This document shows, piece after piece, positions 15,850-24,674 of a stretch of 64,000 bases of DNA. Where the stretch lies: the NCBI RefSeq assembly GCF_000741715.1, contig NZ_JGZN01000013.1, positions 186,001 through 250,000 on the forward strand, read 5' to 3'. Numbering within the stretch: position 1 is the stretch's first letter; the number at the start of each line of letters is the position of its first letter. Below the pieces are notes generated by a model. The model had not been told where the DNA came from. It made no database searches and worked only from the letters and a program-made list of their open reading frames with translations. The DNA is from Bifidobacterium saguini DSM 23967 (lineage in GTDB: Bacteria > Actinomycetota > Actinomycetes > Actinomycetales > Bifidobacteriaceae). The translations under genes were made by a program, and so were the position numbers.

Positions 15850-16614
15850 TCAATCCAGAGCCAAGGCGGCACGCTGGGCGGCCTGCAGCTCCTTGTTGCC
15901 CTTTTCAGCGAGGTCAAGCAAGGTGCCGAGTTCGGCACGGTTGAACGGACGATGCTCAGCAGTGCCCTGAATTTCAATGAACGTGCCGGAGCCGGTCATG
16001 GCCACGTTCATGTCGGTCATGGCCTGGCTGTCTTCGATGTACGGCAGGTCGAGCATCGGCGTGCCATTGATCACGCCCACGGATACCGCGGACACTGAAT
16101 CCTTCAGCACCTTGGCGGCGGACTTGATGTGACGGTTCTTCTCAGCCCAATTCACCGCATCGACCAGCGCCACATACGCGCCGGTCACGGAAGCGGTACG
16201 AGTACCACCGTCCGCCTGCAGCACATCGCAGTCAAGCTGAATCTGGTTCTCACCCAATGCTTTCATATCGACAACACCGCGCAGGCAGCGGCCAATGAGT
16301 CGGCTGATTTCCATTGTGCGGCCACCGAGCTTGCCCTTGACGGATTCACGATCAGTGCGCTCGGATGTGGCACGCGGCAGCATCGCATATTCGGCCGTGA
16401 CCCAGCCGAGGCCGGAATCCTTGCGCCAGCGCGGCACACCAGGAGTGAAGGTTGCGGTGCACATCACGCGGGTGTTGCCGCATTCAATCAGCACCGAGCC
16501 TTCAGGAGCGTCGGTGAAGTGGCGGGTGATGCGAACCGGACGCAGCTCATCCACAGCACGACCGTCCGCACGAATAATTTGATGATTAGGAAGCAAATCT
16601 TTAATTTCAGCCAT
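15850..16614 (-). CDS. rph: Ribonuclease PH
   Basis: A 254-residue phosphorolytic 3'-exoribonuclease that trims tRNA precursors. Motifs include [20 protein letters not shown], the active-site region [31 protein letters not shown] and the conserved [20 protein letters not shown]. The ATG at 16614 begins [10 protein letters not shown]; an in-frame ATG four codons upstream (16626) is possible. The position [14 protein letters not shown] has Met where homologues usually have Gln or His. rdgB follows on the same strand. Confidence 0.96.
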   Translation of the reverse strand: MAEIKDLLPNHQIIRADGRAVDELRPVRITRHFTDAPEGSVLIECGNTRVMCTATFTPGVPRWRKDSGLGWVTAEYAMLPRATSERTDRESVKGKLGGRTMEISRLIGRCLRGVVDMKALGENQIQLDCDVLQADGGTRTASVTGAYVALVDAVNWAEKNRHIKSAAKVLKDSVSAVSVGVINGTPMLDLPYIEDSQAMTDMNVAMTGSGTFIEIQGTAEHRPFNRAELGTLLDLAEKGNKELQAAQRAALALD

Positions 16615-16660
16615 GAGGCCCAGCATACGCCAACCGGCTCACGCACGAATCGCAAGTCAC

Positions 16661-17287
16661 CTAGCCAAGCAAGGCTTTCTTCGGCAGTGCACGATCAATC
16701 ACCCACACTGCAAAAGAAAGCACGATGAACGCGAGCGCCAGTTTGCCACAGCTCACTGCAAAGCCTTGCCAGCCAAGCGTGCTCAGATTAATAAATTCAT
16801 ACGGGTATGGGCTCCCGCCCGCAGCCGGACCGGAATTAGGCCAGAGTGCAGCTCGAATCAGCACAAACGCAAGATACAGAGGGAAATACAGCAGCCACGA
16901 AAACATGTAATGCCAGCGGAATCGGCGGTGCGGATCGAACAGCAGGAAATCGATTACTGCCATGATCGGCGCGATTTTGTGCAGCATGGTATTGGTCATA
17001 ATGCCGATGACTTGCGGCACATAGGCGGGATCGTCAGGCGGCATCAGAAAGAAGGCGACCAGTGCGGTCACAATGGCGTACAACGTGACGCAACCTTTCA
17101 GCCAAGCGGGCGGCTGTATGCCTTTGAGCAGTGTGGCGGCTCCGGCCCAGAGCATCACAACGCCCAGCACAAAGCCGGTTTGGAAGGTGAAATATACCCA
17201 ATATTGCGGCTTCGACCAAGCCTCATACGTGCCTACGAAGCAGAATCCCGCAATGGCCAGACGCCATAGTGCCGCAATGAATCTCAT
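16661..17287 (-). CDS. Pr6Pr family integral membrane protein
   Basis: The protein has about six hydrophobic segments and the family's FTFQTGFVLGVVMLW, HKIAPIMAVIDFLLFDPHRR and YPYEFINLSTLGW motifs. Pr6Pr proteins are six-helix membrane proteins of unknown function found mainly in Actinobacteria and Firmicutes. The start at 17287 (MRFIAALWRL) opens straight into the first membrane segment; the ATG at 17332 would add 15 residues. Neither start has a convincing ribosome site. It lies 46 bp from rph with no clear terminator between. Confidence 0.8.
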   Translation of the reverse strand: MRFIAALWRLAIAGFCFVGTYEAWSKPQYWVYFTFQTGFVLGVVMLWAGAATLLKGIQPPAWLKGCVTLYAIVTALVAFFLMPPDDPAYVPQVIGIMTNTMLHKIAPIMAVIDFLLFDPHRRFRWHYMFSWLLYFPLYLAFVLIRAALWPNSGPAAGGSPYPYEFINLSTLGWQGFAVSCGKLALAFIVLSFAVWVIDRALPKKALLG

Positions 17288-17409
17288 ATCGATGAGTCTA
17301 CTCACTGCGCCAGCCTCGCCGCGAAAGCCCATGACTTGTCACGTTGCATTTCCTGAAATCCGCCGACATAATCCCGCGCAGGCCCACACCGGAACCACAT
17401 AAGGACTAC

Positions 17410-17434
17410 ACTTATAGTCAGATTTACTATTAGT
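17410..17434. promoter_or_regulatory. Inverted repeat upstream of pncB
   Basis: ACTTATAGT-N7-ACTATTAGT is a near-perfect inverted repeat (one mismatch) 28 bp before the pncB start. Its place suits an operator for a NAD-pathway repressor such as NrtR, but the regulator is not in the window and the match to a known box was not tested. Confidence 0.45.
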
Positions 17435-17461
17435 AGGAAAGCAGATACGAAAGGCCCGATA

Positions 17462-18782
17462 ATGGTCGATTATTCGCCGGCTCTAATGACCGACATGTAC
17501 GAATACACAATGCTCGACGCCACGCTCAAAGATGGCACCGCGAACCGCAAGTGCGTGTTTGAAGTGTTCACTCGACACCTGCCGGAAGGCCGACGCTATG
17601 GAGTAGTGGCCGGCACCGGTCGCATTCTGGATGAACTCGAGCGCTTCCACCTCGATGACGAGGACCTGAAGTTTCTTGCCGACCGCCATGTGGTGAGCCC
17701 TGAAACCATTAAATGGCTGGAGAACTTCCACTTCTCCGGCTCCATCAAGGGCTACCGCGAAGGCGAAATGTTCTTTCCGAATTCCCCGATCTTGCAGGTT
17801 GAGGCACGTTCGGCGAGTGCACGCTGCTGGAAACATTGATTCTGTCCATTCTGAATTATGATTCCGCCGTGGCTTCCGCCGCTTCCCGCATGGTGTCGGC
17901 CGCCAAAGATCGCCCGTGCATGGATATGGGCGGGCGTCGCACCAACGAATGGGCCGCCGTAGCTGCTGCACGAGCCGCCGTGGTGGGCGGTTTCAAGGGC
18001 ACGGCGAACCTGCTCGCCGCTCAGCTCTATGGCTTGAAGGCTATTGGCACTGCCGCGCATTGCTTCACTTTGGTGCATGACTCCGAACGCGAGGCTTTCG
18101 AATCGCAGATTGCCGCCCTCGGCAAGAACACCACGCTGCTGGTGGATACATACAACATTGAGGAAGCCGTCAAAACCGCTGTTGAGGTGGCCGGTCCGGA
18201 GCTCGGTGGCATTCGTATTGACTCTGGTGATTTGGCTGCGATGGCTCAGCGTGTGCGCAATCAGTTGGATGCGCTGGGTGCTACGAACACCACTATTACT
18301 GTGACCAATGATTTGGATGAGTACGCGTTGGCTTCGCTGCAAACCGCACCCGTGGATTCCTATGGCGTAGGCACGATGCTGGTCACCGGATCCGGTGCCC
18401 CGACCTGCGCAATGGTGTATAAGCTCACCGAGCGCGAGGGTGCGGATGGCACGATGCAGCCGGTTGCCAAGAAGTCGAAGGATAAGGCCACTGTGCCCGG
18501 CCGCAAGCTGGCCTACCGTTCATATGAGTATTCGCTGGCCGAAGCCGAGCATGTGATTTCTGGCTCCGAGGAGAAGCTCGCTGGATTCACGCCGGAGCCG
18601 GAATGGAAGAATCTGCTCGTGGACTTTGTGAATCACGGCGAGATTGATTCTCAGTGGCAGGGTCACGACGCATCATGGCTGCACATGATTACCGTGCCAA
18701 GGCACTGGCCGAGCTGCCGATTACCGCACAAAGCCTGATGAAGGGTGAGCCTGTGATTCCTACGGAAACCACAGTTCTGTGA
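17462..18782 (+). pseudogene. pncB: Nicotinate phosphoribosyltransferase, broken by two single-base losses
   Basis: The enzyme joins nicotinate to PRPP in NAD salvage. Frame one (17462-17803) gives SPALMTDMYEYTMLDATLKD to FFPNSPILQVE. One base (a G in GAGGGCAC) appears missing after 17803, and the frame resumes as GTFGECTLLETLILSILNYD, with the PRTase motifs GGRRTNEWAAVAAARAAV and GIRIDSGDLAAMA. A second loss near 18669-18674 breaks GHDA; the next frame reads MAAHDYRAKALAELPITAQS and ends at the TGA at 18780. Restoring both bases yields an intact enzyme of about 440 residues. Either the gene is inactive or these are base-calling errors. Confidence 0.88.
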
Positions 18783-18795
18783 TTTCCGTAGGAAT
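18756..18795 (+). terminator. Hairpin overlapping the pncB stop codon
   Basis: Arms 18756-18774 and 18777-18795 form a 19-bp stem with one mismatch and a TT loop; the pncB stop lies inside the right arm. A 30-bp core is repeated exactly at 18863-18892. Confidence 0.7.
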
Positions 18796-18824
18796 CCGTC
18801 GCGGCACAGCCGCTCCCCTCACCT

Positions 18825-18849
18825 ATGGACAGCCCACTGGGCTGTCCAT
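18825..18849. terminator. Hairpin between pncB and the MerR gene
   Basis: ATGGACAGCCC pairs perfectly with GGGCTGTCCAT around an ACT loop. It stands midway between the two copies of the pncB-end hairpin in the convergent gap and probably helps stop transcription from both sides. Confidence 0.5.
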
Positions 18850-18862
18850 TTAACGGTTCGGC

Positions 18863-18892
18863 TACGGAAACCACAGTTCTGTGATTTCCGTA
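18863..18892 (-). terminator. Second copy of the pncB-end hairpin, after the MerR gene
   Basis: The 30 bases here are identical to 18761-18790 (TACGGAAACCACAG / CTGTGATTTCCGTA core). It lies directly downstream of the MerR stop at 18894 on the minus strand, so each copy serves one of two convergent genes. Confidence 0.6.
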
Positions 18893-18893
18893 T

Positions 18894-19322
18894 TTAGCAA
18901 TCGATCGAGTAGACGCGGGTTTTGTAGTTCTTCCAATCAGGCAAGGACTCGCCCGCGTCTATCGCGCGCTTAATATCACTGTAATAATGCAGTTTGCGCT
19001 GCACGTGGATGGCTGCCTCGTTGAGCGCGCGTCGCTGCTCATCCAAAGCTTTGCGCCGGGATTCCAAGAGCTCCAAGATTTCATTGATATGCTCTGGCTC
19101 ATTGGATTCGTAGACGAAGAATTTCTTCAAATCATCAATGGTCATGCCAGCGTTTTTGAAGCAGCAGATGGCACGCAAACGGTCGATATGGCAGTCCTCA
19201 TATACACGCTGCCCGGTTTCCGTTCGCCCGACGTTGGTGAGCAGCCCCTGATCCTCGTAATAGCGCAGTGTGGATGGCTGCATATGGAATTGTGTGGCTA
19301 CTTGCCGAATCGTATATGACAT
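18894..19322 (-). CDS. MerR-family transcriptional regulator
   Basis: A 142-residue regulator with the N-terminal MerR winged helix YTIRQVATQFHMQPSTLRYY and EDQGLLTNVGRTETGQRVY, a LKKFF hinge, and a C-terminal coiled coil (EHINEILELLESRRKALDEQ). No metal-binding Cys pair typical of CueR/ZntR is visible, so it more likely senses redox or small-molecule stress. The start at 19322 has ribosome site GAAGGGA; longer upstream extension is non-homologous. It is divergent from an aldo/keto reductase, a common pairing in which the MerR protein activates the reductase gene. Confidence 0.9.
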   Translation of the reverse strand: MSYTIRQVATQFHMQPSTLRYYEDQGLLTNVGRTETGQRVYEDCHIDRLRAICCFKNAGMTIDDLKKFFVYESNEPEHINEILELLESRRKALDEQRRALNEAAIHVQRKLHYYSDIKRAIDAGESLPDWKNYKTRVYSIDC

Positions 19323-19430
19323 GTATGTTCCCTTCCCCTGCGTGGTACCGATGATGCGCAATGCCGCCATCGCACGGTACCGACGCTGCGCAATGGCCAC
19401 GACACGCCGACGTGCCGTCCAACATTTGCA

Positions 19431-19446
19431 TTCAAGTTCACTTGAA
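19431..19446. promoter_or_regulatory. Palindrome in the MerR/aldo-keto reductase promoter region
   Basis: TTCAAGTTCACTTGAA is a perfect 16-bp palindrome in the divergent gap. TTGCAT lies just upstream and CATAAT just downstream, a long-spacer arrangement like MerR-activated promoters, although the spacer (22 bp) is longer than the usual 19-20. Confidence 0.5.
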
Positions 19447-19522
19447 CTGGAACCATAATAACCGACAAAGGAAAAAGCACACCCCGAATCGAACACCAGA
19501 ACAATACGCCACAGGAGGCATT

Positions 19523-20533
19523 ATGTTCGAACCAACCGCTACCTACTCCCCCAATCCACATCGCTACGACACGATGACCTACAACCGCGCCGGTAACTCC
19601 GGACTCAAATTGCCGGCCGTTTCCCTCGGCTTCTGGCACAACTTCGGCGACATCACGCCGTTTGAACAGATGAAGTCCCTCGTGTTCACCGCGTTCGACA
19701 ACGGCATCACCCACTTCGACCTAGCCAACAATTACGGCCCGGAACCCGGCCAGGCCGAGAAGAACTGCGGTTTGCTGCTTGCCAAGTATTTCAAGCATCA
19801 TCGCGATGAGCTGATTATCTCCACCAAAGCCGGCTACGAAATGTGGGCAGGCCCGTACGGCGACCTCGGCAGCCGCAAGTATCTGCTCGCCTCGCTTGAC
19901 CAGAGCCTCGAGCGCCTGGGCCTTGATTACGTGGACATCTTCTACCATCACCACCCGGATCCAGAGACCCCGCTTGAGGAGACGATGGGCGCACTAGCTC
20001 AGGCCGTGAACTCCGGCAAGGCGCTGTACGTGGGTCTTTCCAACTATGACGGACCGACGATGGAGAAGGCGACCGCGATTCTCAAGGAACTGCATGTGCC
20101 GTTCATCATCAACCAAAACAAGTACAACATCCTCGACCGTACGGTGGAGCACAATGGCCTGAAGGAAACCGCATACCAGCTCGGCAAAGGCCTCATTACC
20201 TTCTGCCCGCTGGAACAGGGCCTGCTGACCAACCGCTACCTGAATGGCATCCCGGCTGACAGCCGCATCGCCCATGATCCGCGATTCCTCAACGATTCCG
20301 CACTCACCGACAAGCTGCACAAGCAGGTGGTGGACCTGAACAATCTGGCTGCAGAGCGCGGTCAGACGCTTGCAGAAATGAGCCTCGCATGGCTCCTGCA
20401 CGACGGCAAGGTGACCTCCGTGCTGGCCGGCGCTTCCAAGCCGCAGCAGATCCTGGACAACATCGGTGCACTGAAGAACACCCACTTCACCGATGAAGAG
20501 CTCAAGCTCATCGACGAGATCGCGGCTCGCTGA
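19523..20533 (+). CDS. Aldo/keto reductase, YghZ-like
   Basis: A 336-residue NAD(P)H-dependent oxidoreductase. The start is fixed by AGGAGG just before the ATG at 19523. The (beta/alpha)8 signatures are present: GITHFDLANNYGPEPGQAE (catalytic Asp and Tyr), LIISTKAGYEMWAGPYGD, and YVDIFYHHHPDPETPLEETM (catalytic His). The form with FWHNFGD and GYEMWAGPYG matches the glyceraldehyde-3-phosphate reductase/YghZ group, which reduces toxic aldehydes such as methylglyoxal. It is probably controlled by the divergent MerR regulator. A GGCC-TTC-GGCC hairpin follows. Confidence 0.92.
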   Translation: MFEPTATYSPNPHRYDTMTYNRAGNSGLKLPAVSLGFWHNFGDITPFEQMKSLVFTAFDNGITHFDLANNYGPEPGQAEKNCGLLLAKYFKHHRDELIISTKAGYEMWAGPYGDLGSRKYLLASLDQSLERLGLDYVDIFYHHHPDPETPLEETMGALAQAVNSGKALYVGLSNYDGPTMEKATAILKELHVPFIINQNKYNILDRTVEHNGLKETAYQLGKGLITFCPLEQGLLTNRYLNGIPADSRIAHDPRFLNDSALTDKLHKQVVDLNNLAAERGQTLAEMSLAWLLHDGKVTSVLAGASKPQQILDNIGALKNTHFTDEELKLIDEIAAR

Positions 20534-20557
20534 TCTCCCTGTTCTCTGACATAAGGA

Positions 20558-20574
20558 ATCGGCCTTCGGCCGAT
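20558..20574 (+). terminator. Hairpin after the aldo/keto reductase
   Basis: ATCGGCC-TTC-GGCCGAT is a tight 7-bp stem 24 bp after the stop. It lacks a T-run, so terminator activity is only likely. Confidence 0.45.
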
Positions 20575-20602
20575 GCGCGAGTCCTGCAGGACATGTCCTG
20601 CT

Positions 20603-20731
20603 CTTCTCTCCCTCCGCCTTCGGCTTTACCAAAGGCACCTCCCTCATCAGAGGGAGGCAGAACTCACGTACATACAATTGGCTCCCTCTGATGAGGGAGC
20701 TGTCGAACGAAGTGAGACTGAGGGAGAGAAG
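20603..20731. repeat. Intergenic CTCCCTC/GAGGGAG palindromic repeat, two inverted half-elements
   Basis: The element starts CTTCTCTCCCTC and ends GAGGGAGAGAAG, its inverse. Within it are two half-elements in opposite orientation, each with CTCCCTC-ATCA-GAGGGAG or its reverse. Close relatives are at 35310-35392 and, inside a coding sequence, at 30736-30783. It behaves like a REP/MITE-type dispersed repeat. No gene is present in 20534-20797. Confidence 0.8.
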
Positions 20732-20797
20732 AACAAGAGCATAAACCTTGCAAATAGACCCGCATCAATCCTGTTTACGCCGGCATAACCTAAGATT

Positions 20798-21094
20798 TCA
20801 GGCCATCATTTCGTCATAGATGCGCTTGCAATCCGGGCAGACCGGGTACTTGGACGGATCATGCTTCGGCACCCACACCTTGCCACACAGCGCCACCACC
20901 GGGCGACCGGTCGCACGGGACTCGGCGATACGGTCACGAGACACATAATGCGCGAATCGATCGGCGTCACCGCCATCATCGCGCACCGGAGACTCTTCAA
21001 CCTGCGGGCGCTCCAACACCGAAGTTCCCGCGGACTGATCCGGATTTCTCAACGGCTCAGCATCATTGACAAAGCTTGTAAAGTTCAGGCTCAT
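20798..21094 (-). CDS. DUF3039 domain protein
   Basis: This small 98-residue protein has the actinobacterial DUF3039 pattern: ERPQVEESPVRDDGGDADRF, AHYVSRDRIAESRATGRPVV, and ALCGKVWVPKHDPSKYPVCPDCKRIYDEM at the C-terminus. The CG...CPDC cysteines look like a zinc site. The start at 21094 is supported by AAGGAAAGAAG. Function is unknown. It is divergent from coaD across 107 bp. Confidence 0.88.
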   Translation of the reverse strand: MSLNFTSFVNDAEPLRNPDQSAGTSVLERPQVEESPVRDDGGDADRFAHYVSRDRIAESRATGRPVVALCGKVWVPKHDPSKYPVCPDCKRIYDEMMA

Positions 21095-21201
21095 AACGCA
21101 CTTCTTTCCTTGACATACAGCGTCCGCCATCGACACAGACGGATATCCGCACTCCATCATAGATTCCCACTACCCCTGCCGAACGATGTAGTCTAGGAAC
21201 C

Positions 21202-21702
21202 ATGACTATCGCAGTATGCCCCGGCTCGTTTGACCCCGTGACAGCCGGCCACTTGGATGTAATCGAGCGCTCGGCGCGATTTTTCGACGAGGTACATGTA
21301 GTGGTGGCTGTTAATGCCGCGAAAACACCGATGTTTTCCGAATCCACCAGAGTTGAAGTAATCCGTCATGCATTGGAGAAGGCCGGCTGCACTAATGTGG
21401 TCGTCTCCTCCACCGAAGGACTCATCACCGACTATTGCAAGAAGGTTGGCGCAAGCGTCATTGTGAAGGGCCTTCGCCAAAACGGTGATTACGAAGCCGA
21501 ACTCGGCATGGCCTTGGTCAATCGCAAACTTGCCGGCGTCGAGACGCTGTTCCTGCCGGCCGACCCGATTCTTGAACATATCTCCAGCTCCATCGTCAAG
21601 GATGTGGCCCGCCACGGTGGCGATGTAACCGGCATGGTGCCCGATTGCGTTGTCCCTATGCTTGCCGAAGCCTTGGCCAAGGAAGGTCAGAAGAAGGACT
21701 GA
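21202..21702 (+). CDS. coaD: Phosphopantetheine adenylyltransferase
   Basis: A 166-residue enzyme of normal length that makes dephospho-CoA from 4'-phosphopantetheine and ATP. The nucleotidyltransferase motif [15 protein letters not shown] contains TxGH (14-17), and the C-terminal [17 protein letters not shown] is the ISSTxxR-like loop. It overlaps the next gene by an ATGA junction, so the two are translationally coupled. The order coaD, coiled-coil protein, yceD, rpmF, rnc is the actinobacterial arrangement. Confidence 0.97.
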   Translation: MTIAVCPGSFDPVTAGHLDVIERSARFFDEVHVVVAVNAAKTPMFSESTRVEVIRHALEKAGCTNVVVSSTEGLITDYCKKVGASVIVKGLRQNGDYEAELGMALVNRKLAGVETLFLPADPILEHISSSIVKDVARHGGDVTGMVPDCVVPMLAEALAKEGQKKD

Positions 21703-22586
21703 TGACTATGAGTGACGAGCATCCCACTGGATACGTTGATTTGACTCAGCCGGCGCAAGATACTGCCCCAAATACGCAGGCCGATGATGTGCCGGTTCCA
21801 CCGGTGACTTCGCCGGCTCCTGCATCAACTGCCGACTATGAGCCGCCCGCACCCACCGAGGCAGCCTCCGCAGTCATGCCTTCTGCTGCTTCGCCGGCAC
21901 CGCATGCAAACTATGCCGAACAGGCACCAGCAGCTGCAACCAGTAACGCCGACAGCAAACCGCGCAATTTCAATATGGATTCGCTGCCTGATTTGCGCAC
22001 CACGTTGGACCCTGATTCCCCCACGGAGAAGAGCCGCGAGGAATTTACCACCGTGTATGACGTTATCGATCAGATTGACGCCATGCTCGCCGAGGCGAAA
22101 ACCAGCATCTTCACCCCCGGCATGGTACGAGTCGACCGCGATGAGCTGACCTCACAACTTAACGAATTGAAGAAGCTGCTGCCGGTGCAGTTGGAACGCG
22201 CTTCCGCTTTGATGCGCGAAGCGGAGCGCCGCTTGGAATCCGCTCAGACGCAGGCCAACGCTGTGGTGGCTTCCGCACAAAGCCGCGCTGCCGACATGAT
22301 CAATGAAGCCAACGAACAGGCACAGTTCCTGGCAGGACAGGAAAACGTGACCGAACTGGCTCGTCAAAAGGCGCGCGCAATCTTAGAGCAGGCACAGAAC
22401 AAGTCCGATCATCTCACTCAGGGTGCGGATCAATACTGCACCACGGTGATGGAAGGACTTTCCCAGCAGCTCACCAAGCTGAATCAGGATGTTCAGGCTG
22501 GCCTCAATGTGCTGAACGAGCGGCAGCGCGCGGCAGCGGAAAAAATGCCGAACATCACGCTGAACGATTATCCTGAAGCGCAGTAA
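21702..22586 (+). CDS. SepIVA/DivIVA-like coiled-coil cell-division protein
   Basis: About 294 residues: a Pro/Ala-rich disordered N-terminus (1-90), then an alpha-helical coiled coil (about 115-285) with EEFTTVYDVIDQIDAMLAEA and LEQAQNKSDHLTQGADQY. The arrangement resembles mycobacterial SepIVA, which also lies between coaD and the yceD-rpmF-rnc genes; that synteny is the main reason for the name. A role in septation or polar growth is inferred. ATGs at 21702 and 21708 are both possible; the first overlaps the coaD stop. Confidence 0.75.
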   Translation: MTMSDEHPTGYVDLTQPAQDTAPNTQADDVPVPPVTSPAPASTADYEPPAPTEAASAVMPSAASPAPHANYAEQAPAAATSNADSKPRNFNMDSLPDLRTTLDPDSPTEKSREEFTTVYDVIDQIDAMLAEAKTSIFTPGMVRVDRDELTSQLNELKKLLPVQLERASALMREAERRLESAQTQANAVVASAQSRAADMINEANEQAQFLAGQENVTELARQKARAILEQAQNKSDHLTQGADQYCTTVMEGLSQQLTKLNQDVQAGLNVLNERQRAAAEKMPNITLNDYPEAQ

Positions 22587-22635
22587 CCAGCAGCACAGCA
22601 AGTACAGCAAAGTAGTACGCACGAAAGGTATATAC

Positions 22636-23268
22636 ATGGCACGAGTTGAGGATTCCCCCTGGGCGATTCCGGTGGCGCAAATCGCCTCCCGAGCCGGGCA
22701 GTCCAAGTCGATTGACGCTGATTTCCCCGCACCGAGCGGTATTGGCGATAGCATTGTCGGCATCAAAGAAGGCGAGCCCGTACATGTGACCGGCCAGTTC
22801 GATTCGATTGTGGACGGACTGATTTTCACCGGACGCTTGGTGGCACCGTTTGTCAGCGAATGCACGCGATGCTTGAAGCCGATTGATGAGGATTGGCCGG
22901 TGAACGTCACTGTGTTCTTCCCATATGAATCCGCCGCAGACAAGAATGCAGGCCGTGGCGGCAAAGGCAAGGGCAGCAAGGCTTCCAAGGACGAGGAAGT
23001 TGAGATCTTCGCCGGCGAAGATGAGTCCGAAGACACTTACCCGTTGTTGGAAAATGGGGCGTTTGCGGATATCGAAGCGATGATTCGCGACACGCTGGTC
23101 GAATCCCTCCCGCTGCAACCGCTGTGCAAGCCGGATTGCAAGGGATTGTGCTCCCAGTGTGGCGTGGATTTGAACGAAAACCCCGATCATCATCACGACA
23201 CCACGGATATTCGTTTCGCCGGACTCGCCGCGCTGAAAGCCCAGCTGGAAGCCGAACAAGGCGAATAG
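22636..23268 (+). CDS. YceD/DUF177 family protein
   Basis: A 210-residue protein with the DUF177 core FVSECTRCLKPIDEDWPVNV and the C-terminal CKPDCKGLCSQCGVDLNENP, four or more cysteines suggesting zinc binding. DUF177 proteins are encoded next to rpmF in most bacteria and are needed for 23S rRNA metabolism in those studied. A Gly/Lys/Glu-rich insertion (NAGRGGKGKGSKASKDEEVE) interrupts the middle. ribosome site GAAAGG precedes the ATG. Confidence 0.9.
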   Translation: MARVEDSPWAIPVAQIASRAGQSKSIDADFPAPSGIGDSIVGIKEGEPVHVTGQFDSIVDGLIFTGRLVAPFVSECTRCLKPIDEDWPVNVTVFFPYESAADKNAGRGGKGKGSKASKDEEVEIFAGEDESEDTYPLLENGAFADIEAMIRDTLVESLPLQPLCKPDCKGLCSQCGVDLNENPDHHHDTTDIRFAGLAALKAQLEAEQGE

Positions 23269-23290
23269 TCGAGGCGCAAAACAGGTGAGT

Positions 23291-23320
23291 TTGGCGTTTG
23301 TACGAGCCCTGCGTTAAGAT
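23291..23320 (+). promoter_or_regulatory. Promoter of rpmF
   Basis: TTGGCG (23291-23296) and TAAGAT (23315-23320) are 18 bp apart, 48 bp before the rpmF start. This would give the ribosomal protein an extra promoter inside the coaD-rnc cluster. Confidence 0.5.
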
Positions 23321-23367
23321 AACGGACGCTTAAGCTCAATTGTTCGAACGAAACAGAGGATACTCAA

Positions 23368-23562
23368 ATGGCACTGCCTAAGTACAAGACCTCTCGCGCC
23401 AACACGCATTCGCGTCGCGCGAACTGGAAGGCCACCGCTGCTGCAACCGTGAGCTGCCCGAACTGTGGTGCTCCGGCTCTGCCGCACATGGCTTGCCCGG
23501 CATGCGGCAACTACCGCGGCCGCACCTACCGCTACGCCATCCAGCCGGCTCACACCAAGTGA
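23368..23562 (+). CDS. rpmF: 50S ribosomal protein L32
   Basis: The 64-residue protein begins [17 protein letters not shown] and carries the zinc-ribbon form of L32, with [18 protein letters not shown] providing four cysteines (C+ paralogue, zinc-dependent). The ribosome site AGAGG precedes the ATG. yceD and rnc flank it as usual. A strong hairpin follows before rnc. Confidence 0.98.
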   Translation: MALPKYKTSRANTHSRRANWKATAAATVSCPNCGAPALPHMACPACGNYRGRTYRYAIQPAHTK

Positions 23563-23584
23563 GTCCTGAGATAACGGCTTAACC

Positions 23585-23616
23585 AAGACCCTGCCATCGA
23601 CGGGTGGCAGGGTCTT
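23585..23616 (+). terminator. Terminator after rpmF
   Basis: AAGACCCTGCCA pairs perfectly with TGGCAGGGTCTT (12 bp, 8-nt loop). It lies between rpmF and rnc, so rnc probably relies on read-through or its own promoter. Confidence 0.7.
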
Positions 23617-23736
23617 CGCATACCGGCTGATTATGATCCGCATGCGCCAATACAGCAAAGCAGCTCACGGTCGGCCGACAATGCGGCACATTATCCATCC
23701 ATTCATCTCACTATTGCGAAGGATTGCGCATTAATC

Positions 23737-24513
23737 ATGACTGAAGCATCAGCCGAACATCACGTCCGCGTCAGCGTCCAAACTCCCGAGAACAATCCAG
23801 CCAACGAGCTGCTGGAAGCGCTCGGCACCACCATCAGCCCTGAACTGCTGGTACAGGCCCTCACCCACCGTTCCTTCTCCCACGAGAATCCCGGTGCGCT
23901 CAACTACGAGCGTCTTGAATTCCTGGGCGATGCCGTGCTGGAACTGGTTTCCACCGAAACCCTGTTCAAGATTCACCCGGATATGACCGAAGGCCAGCTT
24001 GCCAAGATGCGCGCCAAGGCCGTTTCCGAAGATGCACTGAGCGCCATCGCCAAAACCAAGCTCAAAGTAGGCCCTTATATTCTGTTGGGCCACGGTGAGG
24101 CCGAACAGGGCGGCGCACAAAAGAACTCGATTCTGTGCGACATCGTGGAATCGCTGATTGGTGCCACATTCCTGGAGCACGGCATTGACGAGGCTCGCAA
24201 GGTAGTGCATCGTTTGATTGACGATACGCTTGCCGAAGTCGCTACTGAAGGTCCGGCTTTGGATTGGAAGACTTCGCTGACCGTCAAGTCGCATGAGCTG
24301 GGTAAGCCTGAGCCGATCTATCACATGGAAGTCTCCGGCCCTGAATACGCCCAAGTGTTCACTGCAAAAGTCAGCCTCGGCGATAATGACCAGATCATCG
24401 GCGTCGGCAAAGGCTCCAGCAAACGCAAGGCTCAACTGGCAGCTGCCGAAGCCGGCTGGAAGGCACTTGACCAAAAGCAGAAGTCCGGCGCTCTCAAGAA
24501 GCGGACTAAGTAG
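23737..24513 (+). CDS. rnc: Ribonuclease III
   Basis: A 258-residue double-strand-specific endoribonuclease that matures rRNA. The signature ERLEFLGDAVLELV carries catalytic Glu61 and Asp65, and the later DIVESLIGATFLEHG gives the second acidic pair. A double-stranded RNA-binding domain (about 175-245) with KAQLAAAEAGWKAL follows. The C-terminus ends in a short Lys-rich tail. It is the last gene of the coaD-rnc group and precedes ilvB. Confidence 0.97.
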   Translation: MTEASAEHHVRVSVQTPENNPANELLEALGTTISPELLVQALTHRSFSHENPGALNYERLEFLGDAVLELVSTETLFKIHPDMTEGQLAKMRAKAVSEDALSAIAKTKLKVGPYILLGHGEAEQGGAQKNSILCDIVESLIGATFLEHGIDEARKVVHRLIDDTLAEVATEGPALDWKTSLTVKSHELGKPEPIYHMEVSGPEYAQVFTAKVSLGDNDQIIGVGKGSSKRKAQLAAAEAGWKALDQKQKSGALKKRTK

Positions 24514-24674
24514 GCCTGCTGTCAGCATTACGAATAGACTGATACCACAACATGAGCAGCGAGCCGCATCCTGAGCCACAAGCCCAGTCATCGGCGAGAA
24601 TTCATACGAGCGCAGCACCGACTTCACCCCACAGTCGGCAAGTAAGCGCGGTACTTTATGAGGTGAGAGGAATC

